Shown here one piece after another: positions 14,894 to 23,647 of a DNA stretch of 37,567 bases. The stretch is from Alistipes sp. (GTDB lineage: Bacteria; Bacteroidota; Bacteroidia; Bacteroidales; Rikenellaceae). The position numbers and the translations under genes are program-made. The DNA is taken from NCBI GenBank assembly GCA_017937805.1, contig JAGBCX010000078.1:1-37567 (forward strand). Reading direction: 5' to 3'. The notes beneath the pieces were generated by a model. That model saw nothing but the letters and a program-made list of their open reading frames with translations. It searched no databases and had not been told where the DNA came from. Position 1 is the first letter of the stretch; every line of letters starts with the position of its first letter.

Positions 14894-15478
14894 ATGAAGC
14901 GTGTAGCGTTGTATTTCGGCTCGTTCAACCCCATTCACAAGGGGCATATCGCCCTCGCAGAGTGGGTGGTGGAGCAGGGACTGTGCGATGAGTTGATATT
15001 TATCGTGTCGCCCCAAAACCCATTCAAAGAGCAGGAGGGGCTGGCTCCCGAATTTTCTCGTTACGAGATGTGCGAGTTGGCTTGCAAGGCTTCACGCTAT
15101 TCCGAGCAGATAAAGGTCTCGGCTGTGGAATTTGTGTTAGAGAAACCTTCCTACACGATAAATACGCTGCGCTATCTGCGTGAGAATTTCGGCTCGGAGA
15201 TGCAATTTTCAATACTGATGGGTGCGGACAATATCGAAAATTTCGACAAGTGGCGTGAGTACGAGGAGATTTTGCGCAACTATCCGCTGTTGGTCTATCC
15301 GCGCGAGGGTTATTCGGTTGAGAAGTTTGCCGACAAGATAACATTTTTGGAGAACGCACCATTATTTGATTATGCTGCTACGGATATCCGCACGATGATA
15401 GCCGAGGGCGTGGATTTTAGAGATAAGTTGAGCGCAGAGGTCGCTCATTACATAATACAGAACAAGTTATATAGATAA
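14894..15478 (+). CDS. nadD: Nicotinate-nucleotide adenylyltransferase
   Basis: Starting at ATG 14894 (MKRVALYFGSFNPIHKGH), the protein is 194 aa. The nucleotidyltransferase motif GSFNPIHKGH and the C-terminal ATDIRTMIAEG correspond to the (H/T)xGH and SxTxxR elements of NadD. It makes deamido-NAD from nicotinate mononucleotide and ATP. It is the third gene of the yicC-gmk-nadD set. Confidence 0.93.
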   Translation: MKRVALYFGSFNPIHKGHIALAEWVVEQGLCDELIFIVSPQNPFKEQEGLAPEFSRYEMCELACKASRYSEQIKVSAVEFVLEKPSYTINTLRYLRENFGSEMQFSILMGADNIENFDKWREYEEILRNYPLLVYPREGYSVEKFADKITFLENAPLFDYAATDIRTMIAEGVDFRDKLSAEVAHYIIQNKLYR

Positions 15479-15511
15479 CCATAAAACGACTTTATCCGCT
15501 GTAAGCGGACC

Positions 15512-15545
15512 AAGCCCCTGCCTGAGGCGGGGGTTTAGGGGTGGG
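15512..15545. repeat. REP-like palindrome, second copy
   Basis: AAGCCCCTGCCTGAGGCGGG continuing GGTTTAGGGGTGGG has the same design as 6520-6556: a C/G palindrome followed by TTTAGGGG. Confidence 0.55.
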
Positions 15546-15611
15546 TCAGATTTGTAAACGCAGGGGAACCCTGAGAGAAAAAAACAGGTAATTAGAATTT
15601 TTAATTTTAAT

Positions 15612-16595
15612 ATGGGAAGATTAAAAATAGCACTTTTGGCTGGTGGCGACTCATCGGAGCGCGAAATTGCACTCAATAGCGCACATCAGATTAGCGAGGC
15701 TCTTGATGCGGAGAAGTACGATGTAAAGGTCATCGACCTGCACCACCGCAGCTGGGCTTATACCGCGCCAAATGGCAAAAAATACGAGGTTGATAAGAAC
15801 GACTTTTCGCTAACCGTAGAGGGGGAGCGCACCGAGTTTGAGTATGCGCTGATTATTATTCACGGCACACCGGGCGAAGACGGCAAGTTGCAGGGCTACT
15901 TGGATATGATGGGTATCCCGTATTCGTCATGTTCGCAGGTAAGCTCAACCATCACCTTCGACAAGATTTCGACCAAGCGAGCAGTTGCAGAGCGAGGGAT
16001 AAATGTCGCACGCGAGGTCTTTCTACATCGTGGCGAGCCGTACTCGGCAGAGGTTATTGCTGAGGAGTTGGGGTTGCCGTTGTTCGTGAAGCCTAACGCC
16101 AGCGGATCGAGTTTTGGCGTTACGCGAGTTACCGAAGTTGCGCAGATTGAGGAGGCTGTAAATCTGGCATTTACCGAGAGCGAGGAGGTCTTGATTGAGG
16201 AGTGCATCACAGGTCGTGAGTTTGGCTGTGGCGTGTTGATTACGAAGAACAAGACGCTTGTATTGCCGATTACGGAGATTGTATCAAAGAGGGCTTTTTT
16301 CGACTACGAGGCGAAATATACCGAGGGTATGAGCGATGAGATTACCCCTGCACCAATCTCGGAGGAGTGGAGCGAGATGATTGGCGAGGCGGCAGTCGAG
16401 GCGTACAAGGCGTGTCGTTGTCGTGGTATTGTCCGCATCGACTTTATCGTTACCGAGGAGGGCAAGGCGTACCTTATCGAGGTGAATTCTATCCCCGGAA
16501 TGTCGAGTGGCAGCATTGTCCCAAAGCAGGCCCGCACCGCAGGCATATCGCTTGGAGAGCTGTATGATTTGGTGATTGAGGATACAAAACTATGA
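15612..16595 (+). CDS. ddl: D-alanine--D-alanine ligase
   Basis: This 327-aa ATP-grasp enzyme carries the Ddl signatures HGTPGEDGKLQGYLDMMGIP near residue 80, KPNASGSSFGV for ATP binding, EVLIEECITGREF, and VNSIPGMSSGSIVPK for the ligand/Mg site. It joins two D-Ala for peptidoglycan precursors. Its stop overlaps the start of the next gene (ATGA, 16592-16595). Confidence 0.95.
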   Translation: MGRLKIALLAGGDSSEREIALNSAHQISEALDAEKYDVKVIDLHHRSWAYTAPNGKKYEVDKNDFSLTVEGERTEFEYALIIIHGTPGEDGKLQGYLDMMGIPYSSCSQVSSTITFDKISTKRAVAERGINVAREVFLHRGEPYSAEVIAEELGLPLFVKPNASGSSFGVTRVTEVAQIEEAVNLAFTESEEVLIEECITGREFGCGVLITKNKTLVLPITEIVSKRAFFDYEAKYTEGMSDEITPAPISEEWSEMIGEAAVEAYKACRCRGIVRIDFIVTEEGKAYLIEVNSIPGMSSGSIVPKQARTAGISLGELYDLVIEDTKL

Positions 16596-17194
16596 TTGAA
16601 ATTGAAGGCAAAATAGTTAGTACCGACCTGCTGACCGAGAAGTTTGCATGCGACTTGTCGCAGTGCAAGGGGGCGTGTTGCATCGAGGGTGATGCTGGGG
16701 CACCGCTTGAAATCGAGGAGGTCGATATTCTCGAAGAGGAGTACGAAAATTACAAGCCCTATATGACTCCCGAAGGCATTGCAGCCGTTGAGAAGCAGGG
16801 TTTTATGGTTGTTGATGTGGAGGGCGACTACACCACACCACTTATCAACGGTGGTGAGTGCGCCTTTACCTGCTACGATGAGAACGGGGTGGCGTTGTGT
16901 GCCATCGATAAGGCTTTTCGTGAGGGTAAATGCTCCTTCCAAAAACCCATATCGTGCCACCTCTACCCAATTCGTGTGTTGAAATTCAAAAATGGCGGCG
17001 AGGGGCTGAACTACCACCGCTGGTATATCTGTAAGTCGGCTTGCGAGAATGGTTGCAAACTCGGCATACCTGTCTATAAGGGGTTGCGCGAGCCTATTAT
17101 CCGCAAGTGGGGCGAGGAGTTTTACAAGGCACTCGAAGCAGCAGAAGAACTGCTTAAAATGCAAAATTCAGAATGCAAAATGCAAAATTACTAA
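16592..17194 (+). CDS. DUF3109 family cysteine-rich protein
   Basis: This 200-aa protein has the Bacteroidota DUF3109 layout. An N-terminal Cys group (FACDLSQCKGACCIEGDAGAPL) and later cysteines (CAFTCYDENGVALCAID, CSFQKPISCHLYPIRV, YICKSACENGCKLG) probably bind a metal or Fe-S cluster, as in YkgJ-like proteins. Function is unknown. It is translationally coupled to ddl. The last residues (KMQNSECKMQNY) are encoded by an intergenic-type microrepeat, so the native C-terminus has apparently been replaced or extended. The stop overlaps the next start (TAATG). Confidence 0.85.
   Translation: MIEIEGKIVSTDLLTEKFACDLSQCKGACCIEGDAGAPLEIEEVDILEEEYENYKPYMTPEGIAAVEKQGFMVVDVEGDYTTPLINGGECAFTCYDENGVALCAIDKAFREGKCSFQKPISCHLYPIRVLKFKNGGEGLNYHRWYICKSACENGCKLGIPVYKGLREPIIRKWGEEFYKALEAAEELLKMQNSECKMQNY
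17157..17190. repeat. TGCAAAAT microrepeat inside the DUF3109 gene end
   Basis: AAATGCAAAATTCAGAATGC and a further ATGCAAAATT unit match the repeats at 14851-14893 in inverted orientation and encode the protein tail. Confidence 0.65.
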
Positions 17195-18165
17195 TGAAGA
17201 AGATACAATTACTTATATTAGCGTTGTGTGGTGTTGCAACTGCGGTTGCCAATCCGCTTGATTCGCTGACGATTAAGCCTATCGAGAAGTTGCAGTCGGC
17301 GATTGTGGTTGATACGCTACCAACTGCCGACAAACACCTCTCTATCGTGCTTTTCAACGACAATTCGTGGCGTTATATCCGCACGGCAGAGATTCAACCC
17401 GACTCTACGGCTTTCACTCGTTGTTGGAACACCGAGAAGATTTCGCCCTATCGTGATTCGGTGGCGTTATCGCAGATTCCGAACGCAGTGCCGATTCGAT
17501 TGGTAGATTCTCTGCGCTCGTATCGCTATCCGATTAAGGGGCGCATAACATCGCGCTACGGCTTGCGCCGCAGGGTAAATCACAACGGCATAGATATAGC
17601 ATTGAAGGTGGGCGACACCATCTGCTCTACATTTGACGGTCGTGTGCGCTTCTCTAAGGCGACCGATACAGGCTACGGAACGCTCGTTATTATCCGTCAC
17701 GACAACGGTATCGAAACCTATCACGGACACCTCTCCAAGCGATTGGTCGAGGCTGGCGAGAGGGTAGTGGCAGGTCAGCCTATTGCGCTGGGTGGTAACT
17801 CTGGTCGCAGTACGGGCCCACACCTCCACTTTGAGTGCCGCTATATGGGACAGTCGTTTGACCCTGAGCGTCTTATCGACTTCAAGACGGGCGATTTGCG
17901 CCGCGAGGAGTTGCTCCTGAAACGCTCCTATTTCAGCATCTACTCGAACTACGAGCAGGATTGGAATGGAGAGAAGTTGCTTGCTGATGCCGATAAGAAG
18001 GAGGCTGCACTATCGGCTGAACGCCGTTACTACAAGGTGCGCAGTGGCGACTACTTGGGTAAGATTGCTGCCCGCAACCATACCACCGTTGCAGCGATTT
18101 GCCGTTTGAATGGCATTAAAGCCAACGCTATACTTCCGATTGGCAAGGTGCTGAGGGTAAAGTAA
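17194..18165 (+). CDS. Secreted M23 peptidase with C-terminal LysM
   Basis: The start is ATG 17194 (MKKIQLLILALCGVATAVAN), giving 323 aa with a cleavable signal peptide. The LytM/M23 domain has the zinc ligands in HNGIDIALKVGD (HxxxD) and HLHFE, plus TYHGHLS. A LysM domain at the C-terminus (YYKVRSGDYLGKIAARNHTTVAAICRLNGI) would bind peptidoglycan. It probably cleaves peptide cross-links in the periplasm or activates amidases. It overlaps the DUF3109 stop by 1 nt. Confidence 0.9.
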   Translation: MKKIQLLILALCGVATAVANPLDSLTIKPIEKLQSAIVVDTLPTADKHLSIVLFNDNSWRYIRTAEIQPDSTAFTRCWNTEKISPYRDSVALSQIPNAVPIRLVDSLRSYRYPIKGRITSRYGLRRRVNHNGIDIALKVGDTICSTFDGRVRFSKATDTGYGTLVIIRHDNGIETYHGHLSKRLVEAGERVVAGQPIALGGNSGRSTGPHLHFECRYMGQSFDPERLIDFKTGDLRREELLLKRSYFSIYSNYEQDWNGEKLLADADKKEAALSAERRYYKVRSGDYLGKIAARNHTTVAAICRLNGIKANAILPIGKVLRVK

Positions 18166-18179
18166 AAGTTTAATTAACG

Positions 18180-18839
18180 ATGGCTATTTCTGTAAGAATA
18201 AAGGAGTTACACGCATCGCTACCACAGGGAGTTACACTTGTGGCGGTATCGAAATTCCACCCCGTAGAGTCCTTAAAAGAGGCTTACGAAGCGGGGCAAC
18301 GCATCTTTGGCGAGAGCCGTGTGCAGGAGTTGGTTGTGAAGCATGAGGCTCTGCCGAAAGATATTGAGTGGCAGATGATTGGACACTTGCAGACCAACAA
18401 GGTGCGACAGATTGTGCCATTCGTGTCGCTTATTCAGTCGGTGGATAGTGTGCGACTTGCCGAGTGCATCAACCGCGAGGCGGAGCGCATAGGCAGGGTG
18501 GTCGATATCCTGCTCGAAATACATGTTGCACAGGAGGAGAGCAAGACGGGCTGGAAGTACCCCGAACTCGTAACATTTTTGCAGGACGAGGGTTTCAAAA
18601 GCCTGAAAAATATTCGTGTTCGTGGCGTTATGGGTATGGCAACAAACACTGATGATGAGGCGGTTATCCGTGCCGACTTCGAGCAACTCGCAAAGCACTA
18701 CAACGAGTTAAAACCCCTTTTCGGTGAGGCGTTCGACACCCTTTCGATGGGTATGTCCGATGACTACGAATTGGCTATTGAGTGCGGCTCTACGATGGTG
18801 CGCATCGGCTCGTCAATATTTGGAGATAGAATTTACTAA
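18180..18839 (+). CDS. YggS family pyridoxal-phosphate homeostasis protein
   Basis: This 219-aa single-domain PLP protein (PROSC/YggS) has the PLP lysine in VAVSKFHPVESL and the family motifs FGESRVQEL, WQMIGHLQTNKVR and SMGMSDDYELAIECGSTMVRIGSSIFG. Family members buffer free PLP and affect amino-acid metabolism. It follows the M23 gene by 14 nt. Confidence 0.92.
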   Translation: MAISVRIKELHASLPQGVTLVAVSKFHPVESLKEAYEAGQRIFGESRVQELVVKHEALPKDIEWQMIGHLQTNKVRQIVPFVSLIQSVDSVRLAECINREAERIGRVVDILLEIHVAQEESKTGWKYPELVTFLQDEGFKSLKNIRVRGVMGMATNTDDEAVIRADFEQLAKHYNELKPLFGEAFDTLSMGMSDDYELAIECGSTMVRIGSSIFGDRIY

Positions 18840-18851
18840 ACACTATTTGAT

Positions 18852-20498
18852 ATGAAGAGATTTCTTTTGACATTTGCACTTTTGGCAGGTACGGCTACGG
18901 CTCTTGCCTGCACCAACTTTATCGTAACGAAGGGGGCTTCGACAGATGGCTCGGTAATGGTTACCTACGCTGCCGACTCGCATCAACTCTACGGTGCTTT
19001 GTACAAGCACAACGGAGGTAAACAGAAATCGAAGATGATGGCGGTAAACGAATGGGATACAGGTCGTTATCTTGGTCTTATCGAGCAACATGCTGTGCCG
19101 ACATACGCAACCGTAGGCAATATGAACGAACATTCGCTTATCATCACCGAAACGACTTTCGGAGGTCGTCACGAGTTGGAGGATAAGCAGGGCATTATGG
19201 ACTACGGCTCGTTGATTTACATCACTTTGCAGCGTGCAAAGACGGCTCGTGAGGCTATCGCTACCATCGTTTTCTTGGCTAATCGCTACGGCTACGCCTC
19301 TTCGGGCGAGTCGTTCTCGATTGCCGATGCTGACGAGGCATGGATTATGGAGCTTATTGGCAAGGGCTCAAAGCTCGACGAGAAGGGCAATAACACTCGC
19401 AAGGGTATCGTTTGGGTTGCTCGCCGTATCCCTGACGGATATGTGTCGGGACACGCCAACCAAGCCCGCATTTCGACCTTCCCTCTCAACGACAAGGAGA
19501 ACTGCCTCTATGCTCCCGATGTGATTTCGTTTGCTCGCGAGATGGGCTACTTCAACGGCAAAGACGAAGAGTTCTCGTTCTGCGATGCCTACGCTCCTGC
19601 CGACTTTGGTGCTTTGCGTGGTTGTGAGGCGCGTGTCTGGGCATTCTTCCGCACTGTGGCAGAGGGTATGGACCAATACACCGACTACGCAATGGGCCAC
19701 AACCCAAAGAACCGTATGCCGTTGTGGGTTAAGCCTACACAGAAGGTTTCACCAAAGCAGGTTTTCGATGCTATGCGTGACCACTACGAGGGTACTCCGA
19801 TGGATATGACCACCGATATTGGCGCAGGTGGAAACGCTTGCCCATATCGTTGGCGACCAATGTACTTCAAGGTTGATGGCGTAGAGTACTGCAACGAGCG
19901 TGCTACCGCAACGCAGCAGACAGGTTTTTGGCTCTGCGGTCAGGCTCGTAAGGGCAAGACGGGTATTCTCTGGTTTGGTACTGACGATGCTGCGACATCG
20001 CCTTTGACACCTATATATTGCAATACTACCGAGGTGCCATGGTGCCTCTCGGAGGAGAATGGCTCGATGTTGCACTATTCGCCAACCTCGATGTTCTGGG
20101 TTACAAACCGCATCGCAAACTTCGCATACTTGCGTTACAATGTTATCGGTAAGCGTGTGCGCGAGGAGGTTGATAAGTGGGAGAACGACAAGTTGGCAGA
20201 GGTCGCAAAGGTTGATGCAAAGGTCGCAACCCTCTCGCCTAAGAAGGCTCAAAAATTGCTTACGGACTATTCGACCGTTACGGCACAGGCTCTGTTCGAG
20301 AAGTGGGATTCACTCGATAAGTATCTGCTTATCAAGTATATTGATGGCAACACCAAAGCGGAGAACGAGAAGGGCTTTATCGATAACGGCAACGGCAAGA
20401 ATATCCCCGACAAGATTGAGCAGTCTGGCTACTCGGAGAAGTGGAAGAGAGCCGTTGCGGAGGATAATGGCGAGGTTTTAAAGGTTATAAATTACTAA
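18852..20498 (+). CDS. Secreted C69 family dipeptidase (PepD type)
   Basis: This is a 548-aa Ntn-hydrolase. The 19-residue leader (MKRFLLTFALLAGTATALA) is followed directly by Cys20 in CTNFIVTKGASTDGSVMVTY, so removal of the leader exposes the catalytic N-terminal Cys as in other C69 enzymes. Further motifs are GNMNEHSLIITETTFGGR and DADEAWIMELIGKGS. It probably hydrolyses dipeptides in the periplasm. It lies between the yggS-like and GH10 genes, 12 nt from each. Confidence 0.9.
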   Translation: MKRFLLTFALLAGTATALACTNFIVTKGASTDGSVMVTYAADSHQLYGALYKHNGGKQKSKMMAVNEWDTGRYLGLIEQHAVPTYATVGNMNEHSLIITETTFGGRHELEDKQGIMDYGSLIYITLQRAKTAREAIATIVFLANRYGYASSGESFSIADADEAWIMELIGKGSKLDEKGNNTRKGIVWVARRIPDGYVSGHANQARISTFPLNDKENCLYAPDVISFAREMGYFNGKDEEFSFCDAYAPADFGALRGCEARVWAFFRTVAEGMDQYTDYAMGHNPKNRMPLWVKPTQKVSPKQVFDAMRDHYEGTPMDMTTDIGAGGNACPYRWRPMYFKVDGVEYCNERATATQQTGFWLCGQARKGKTGILWFGTDDAATSPLTPIYCNTTEVPWCLSEENGSMLHYSPTSMFWVTNRIANFAYLRYNVIGKRVREEVDKWENDKLAEVAKVDAKVATLSPKKAQKLLTDYSTVTAQALFEKWDSLDKYLLIKYIDGNTKAENEKGFIDNGNGKNIPDKIEQSGYSEKWKRAVAEDNGEVLKVINY

Positions 20499-20509
20499 AT
20501 ATTACTAAT

Positions 20510-22051
20510 ATGAAAAGAATCTTTTTGGCGGCAGTTTTAGCCGTAGTTGCAGTTGGTGTGCAAGCACAGATGACATTTCCACGCTCACACGCTGAGGATA
20601 CCAAAGGGTATATGAGTGAGGCGTATTGGAACATTTGGAACGAGGAGGAGCAGGCTCGTATCGATGCCGATATCGAGAAGTATCGCAAGGCCGATGGAGA
20701 GATTGTACTCGAAAACATCGGTCGCAAGCGCGATGTGAAGATTGAGCAGGTGTCGCACGAGTTTATCTTTGGTGCGCATATCTTCAACTTCAATCAGCTC
20801 GGCAAAACCGAGTGGAACGAGCGCTACAAGCGCATCTATGGCGAGTTATTCAACTCGGCAACCGTGCCTTTCTATTGGAAGGAGCTGGAGTTGGAGCAGG
20901 GCAAACCTCGCTTCGTGACCGAGTATCGCGATACGGAGGAGTTCTGGAACAACTGCAAGGAGCCGTACGACCAGCCACATTGGCGCCGTCCTTCGACCGA
21001 CCAACTCGTGGAGTTCTGCGAGCAGAAGGGTATTCGTGCTCATGGTCATGTCTTGGTGTGGGGCAACCGCAAGTTCCAGCGCCCAAGTTGGTATTTCAAC
21101 CTCTTCACCGAGAAGGAGCGTGCCGAGCATAAGCGATTGTTCCCTAACGAGCCAAATCGCTATAAGAGCGCAGATGCGCAGAGTGCCGAATGGCAAGCGA
21201 TGTCGTTCGAGGAGGTCGCTCAAACCTTCCCTGAGTATGCCAAGACTATGCCGAAGGTTATGGAGGAGCGTATTCGCACCATTGCCGAGCGTTACAAAGG
21301 TCGTTTGCAGAGTTGGGACGTTGTGAACGAGAGCGCACTCGACCACGACCGAGACCTTCTCCCCGAGAACTATCCAATCTCGAAGAGCCGCTACGGTTTG
21401 GCGTATGGCGACTACCCATATCACGCATTGAAGACAGCCGAGAAGTATTTCCCTGCGGAGGTTAAGTTGAATATCAACGACTATCACCGCAAACCGGGTT
21501 ATACTACGCAGGTGAAGCGTCTGTTGGAGCGTGGTTGCAAAATTGATATTATGGGTATTCAGATGCACCTCTTCAACGTAAAGCATTGTCAGGATATGGC
21601 GAATGGCACAAAGATTCAGACTCCATCGCAGGTGCGTGAGTATATTGGTTGGGCTTCGGAGGTAGGTATTCCACTACATTTGAGCGAAGTTACCATCACC
21701 TCGCCATCGCAGGACGAGCGTGGCTTTATGATTCAGGCCATTCTCACACAAAACCTCTATCGTTTGTGGTTCTCGCAGGAGAAGATGATGGGTATCACTT
21801 GGTGGAATGTGTTGGACAACTGCGGTGTTAAGGGTGAGCCTACGGTGTCGGGTATCTTCACTCGCGACATGAAGGAGAAGCCTGTATATTGGGCTATGGA
21901 CCAACTTATTAACCACGAGTGGAAGACCAATACCACCGTTAAGGCTGACGAGAATGGAGTGGTTAAGTTCCGAGGTTTCAAGGGTAAGTACCGCATCACC
22001 TACAAGGATAAGCGCGGTAAAGAGCAGAGTGTGGAATACATTTTGAAATAG
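20510..22051 (+). CDS. Secreted glycoside hydrolase family 10 (xylanase-like)
   Basis: This 513-aa protein has a signal peptide ending VGVQAQ. An N-terminal beta domain (about 45-100, IVLENIGRKRDVKIEQVSHEF) precedes the GH10 barrel. The barrel shows GHVLVWG near residue 179, the acid/base Glu274 in SWDVVNES, and the nucleophile Glu393 in LSEVTI; WWNVLDNCG follows. GH10 enzymes cut beta-1,4-xylan. There are no SusC/D genes nearby, unusual for polysaccharide degradation in this phylum, so it may act on a small or cell-wall-linked substrate. Confidence 0.85.
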   Translation: MKRIFLAAVLAVVAVGVQAQMTFPRSHAEDTKGYMSEAYWNIWNEEEQARIDADIEKYRKADGEIVLENIGRKRDVKIEQVSHEFIFGAHIFNFNQLGKTEWNERYKRIYGELFNSATVPFYWKELELEQGKPRFVTEYRDTEEFWNNCKEPYDQPHWRRPSTDQLVEFCEQKGIRAHGHVLVWGNRKFQRPSWYFNLFTEKERAEHKRLFPNEPNRYKSADAQSAEWQAMSFEEVAQTFPEYAKTMPKVMEERIRTIAERYKGRLQSWDVVNESALDHDRDLLPENYPISKSRYGLAYGDYPYHALKTAEKYFPAEVKLNINDYHRKPGYTTQVKRLLERGCKIDIMGIQMHLFNVKHCQDMANGTKIQTPSQVREYIGWASEVGIPLHLSEVTITSPSQDERGFMIQAILTQNLYRLWFSQEKMMGITWWNVLDNCGVKGEPTVSGIFTRDMKEKPVYWAMDQLINHEWKTNTTVKADENGVVKFRGFKGKYRITYKDKRGKEQSVEYILK

Positions 22052-22118
22052 TGAGTAGTTAGTAGTGAGTAGTTAGAAAAATAATTCCTAATTCTCAATT
22101 CTCAATTCTTAATTTAAA
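22052..22118. repeat. Two microrepeats (GTGAGTAGTTAGTA and AATTCTCAATTCTC)
   Basis: AGTGAGTAGTTAGTAGTGAG begins right after the GH10 stop and is followed by tandem AATTCTCAATTCTCAATTCT units running up to the lipoamide dehydrogenase start. Confidence 0.65.
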
Positions 22119-22123
22119 AAGAG

Positions 22124-23479
22124 GTGTTCGATTTAATAGTTATCGGCGGTGGTCCTGCGGGATATGTGGGAGCCATTCGCGCAGCAGAGTTGGGCGAAAA
22201 GGTCGCCCTCGTGGAGCGTGCGGAGTTGGGCGGAACATGCCTTAATTGGGGTTGTATCCCTACGAAGGCTCTGCTCAAAAGTGCGCAGGTCTATCACTAC
22301 TGCAAGAGCGCAAAGTCGTTCGGTGTGGCGATTGAGGGCGAGGTTAAAGCCGATTTGAAGGCTATGGTGGCTCGCTCGCGACAGGTGGCTGCAACCACAG
22401 GTCGAGGTGTCGAAATGCTGCTCAAAAAGGCTGGTGTAGAGGTTATTACGGGCTCGGCAGAGTTGCTCTCCGACCACGCAGTAAAGGTGGGCGAAGCGAC
22501 CTACGAGGCTAAAAATATACTCCTTGCTACGGGTGCTTCTCCGCGTGAAGTGCCTTCGATTCCGATTGACCACAACTTTGTCCTCTCCTCGCGCGATGCG
22601 CTTGTGTTGGAGGAGTTGCCCGAAACGATGGTCGTTGTGGGCTCGGGTGCTATCGGTAGCGAATTTGCCTTCCTCTACGCATCGTTGGGCGTGAAGGTTA
22701 CCGTGGTGGAGTATCTGCCGCAGTTTATGCCACTTCTCGATGCCGAGGTGTCGGCTGCTGCAGAACGCGCCTTCCGCCGTCAGCGCATAACGGTTATGAC
22801 CGACACCGCAGTAAAGGGTGTTTCGGTTGCCGAGGGCAAGTGCATAGTCGAGGTGGAGCAGAAGGGCGAAGCGAAGCAAATCGTTGCCGATAAGGTGCTT
22901 TCGGCTGTCGGTATCAAGTCCAATATCGAGGGGCTTGGGCTTGATAAAGTAGGAGTTCAGGTAGAACGTGATAAGGTAGTGGTTGATAGCGAGTTTCGAA
23001 CATCTGTTCCGTCTATTTTCGCGGTGGGCGATATCATCTCTTCGCCAGCCTTGGCGCATGTGGCATCTGCCGAGGCGGTGAACTGCGTGGAGCGCATCTT
23101 CGGGCTCTCGCCAAAGGCTATCGACTACGCTTTGACTCCTGCATGCATCTTCACTACGCCTGAAATTGCATCGGTGGGCATGACCGAGGAGCAGGCGCAG
23201 AAGCAGGGTATTGAGTACAAGGTTGCTCGCTACAACTTCGCCTCATCGGGTAAGGCAGCAGCGGCAGGCGACCGCGATGGCTTTGTGAAGTTGATTTTCG
23301 ATACAGAGAACAAGTTGCGTGGCGCACATATCATAGGTGCTAACGTTGTGGAGATGCTGGGTGAGCCATCGGTGGCTATGGCGTTGGGTGCTACGGCAAA
23401 CGACCTCGCAACCACTATTCACGCACACCCTTCGCTCTACGAGGGTATATACGAAGCGGCCAAGGAGGCAGAGAGGTAA
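22124..23479 (+). CDS. lpdA: Dihydrolipoyl dehydrogenase
   Basis: This 451-aa flavoprotein disulfide reductase starts at GTG 22124. It has the FAD motif VIGGGPAGYVGAIRAAELG, the redox disulfide GGTCLNWGCIPTK (Cys39/Cys44), an NAD-binding GSGAIGSEFAFLYASLG, and the C-terminal His-Glu pair in HAHPSLYEGIYEA. It reoxidises lipoyl groups of 2-oxoacid dehydrogenase or glycine cleavage complexes; none of those partners is in the window. AAAAAGAG directly abuts the start codon, which is unusually close for a ribosome-binding site. Confidence 0.93.
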   Translation: MFDLIVIGGGPAGYVGAIRAAELGEKVALVERAELGGTCLNWGCIPTKALLKSAQVYHYCKSAKSFGVAIEGEVKADLKAMVARSRQVAATTGRGVEMLLKKAGVEVITGSAELLSDHAVKVGEATYEAKNILLATGASPREVPSIPIDHNFVLSSRDALVLEELPETMVVVGSGAIGSEFAFLYASLGVKVTVVEYLPQFMPLLDAEVSAAAERAFRRQRITVMTDTAVKGVSVAEGKCIVEVEQKGEAKQIVADKVLSAVGIKSNIEGLGLDKVGVQVERDKVVVDSEFRTSVPSIFAVGDIISSPALAHVASAEAVNCVERIFGLSPKAIDYALTPACIFTTPEIASVGMTEEQAQKQGIEYKVARYNFASSGKAAAAGDRDGFVKLIFDTENKLRGAHIIGANVVEMLGEPSVAMALGATANDLATTIHAHPSLYEGIYEAAKEAER

Positions 23480-23483
23480 AACC

Positions 23484-23640
23484 GTAACAGGCGTAACAAA
23501 AGCGTAACAGCGTAACAAGCGTAACGCCCCTGTTACGGTGTTACGGTTGTTACGGTTTAGAGTCGTTAGAGAATTTAAGGCATTTAGGGAGTTTAGCGCA
23601 ATAATTCATAATTTGGCTAATGGCTAATAGCCTAAACTTA
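23484..23640. repeat. Block of microrepeats including CGTAACA inverted array
   Basis: At least six CGTAACA-like units (23485-23526) face their inverse (GTTACGGTGTTACGGTTGTT, 23530-23557), giving a long potential hairpin after lpdA. Then come TTAGAGAATTTAAGGCATTT / AGGGAGTTTAG (inverse of 11965-11995) and GGCTAATGGCTAATAGCC. Confidence 0.7.
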
Positions 23641-23647
23641 AAAGCGT

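Noticed and set aside
20846-21586. 246-codon ORF antisense to the GH10 gene
   Set aside because: Leu-rich translation without motifs, wholly inside a well-supported gene; a product of codon bias in the opposite frame.
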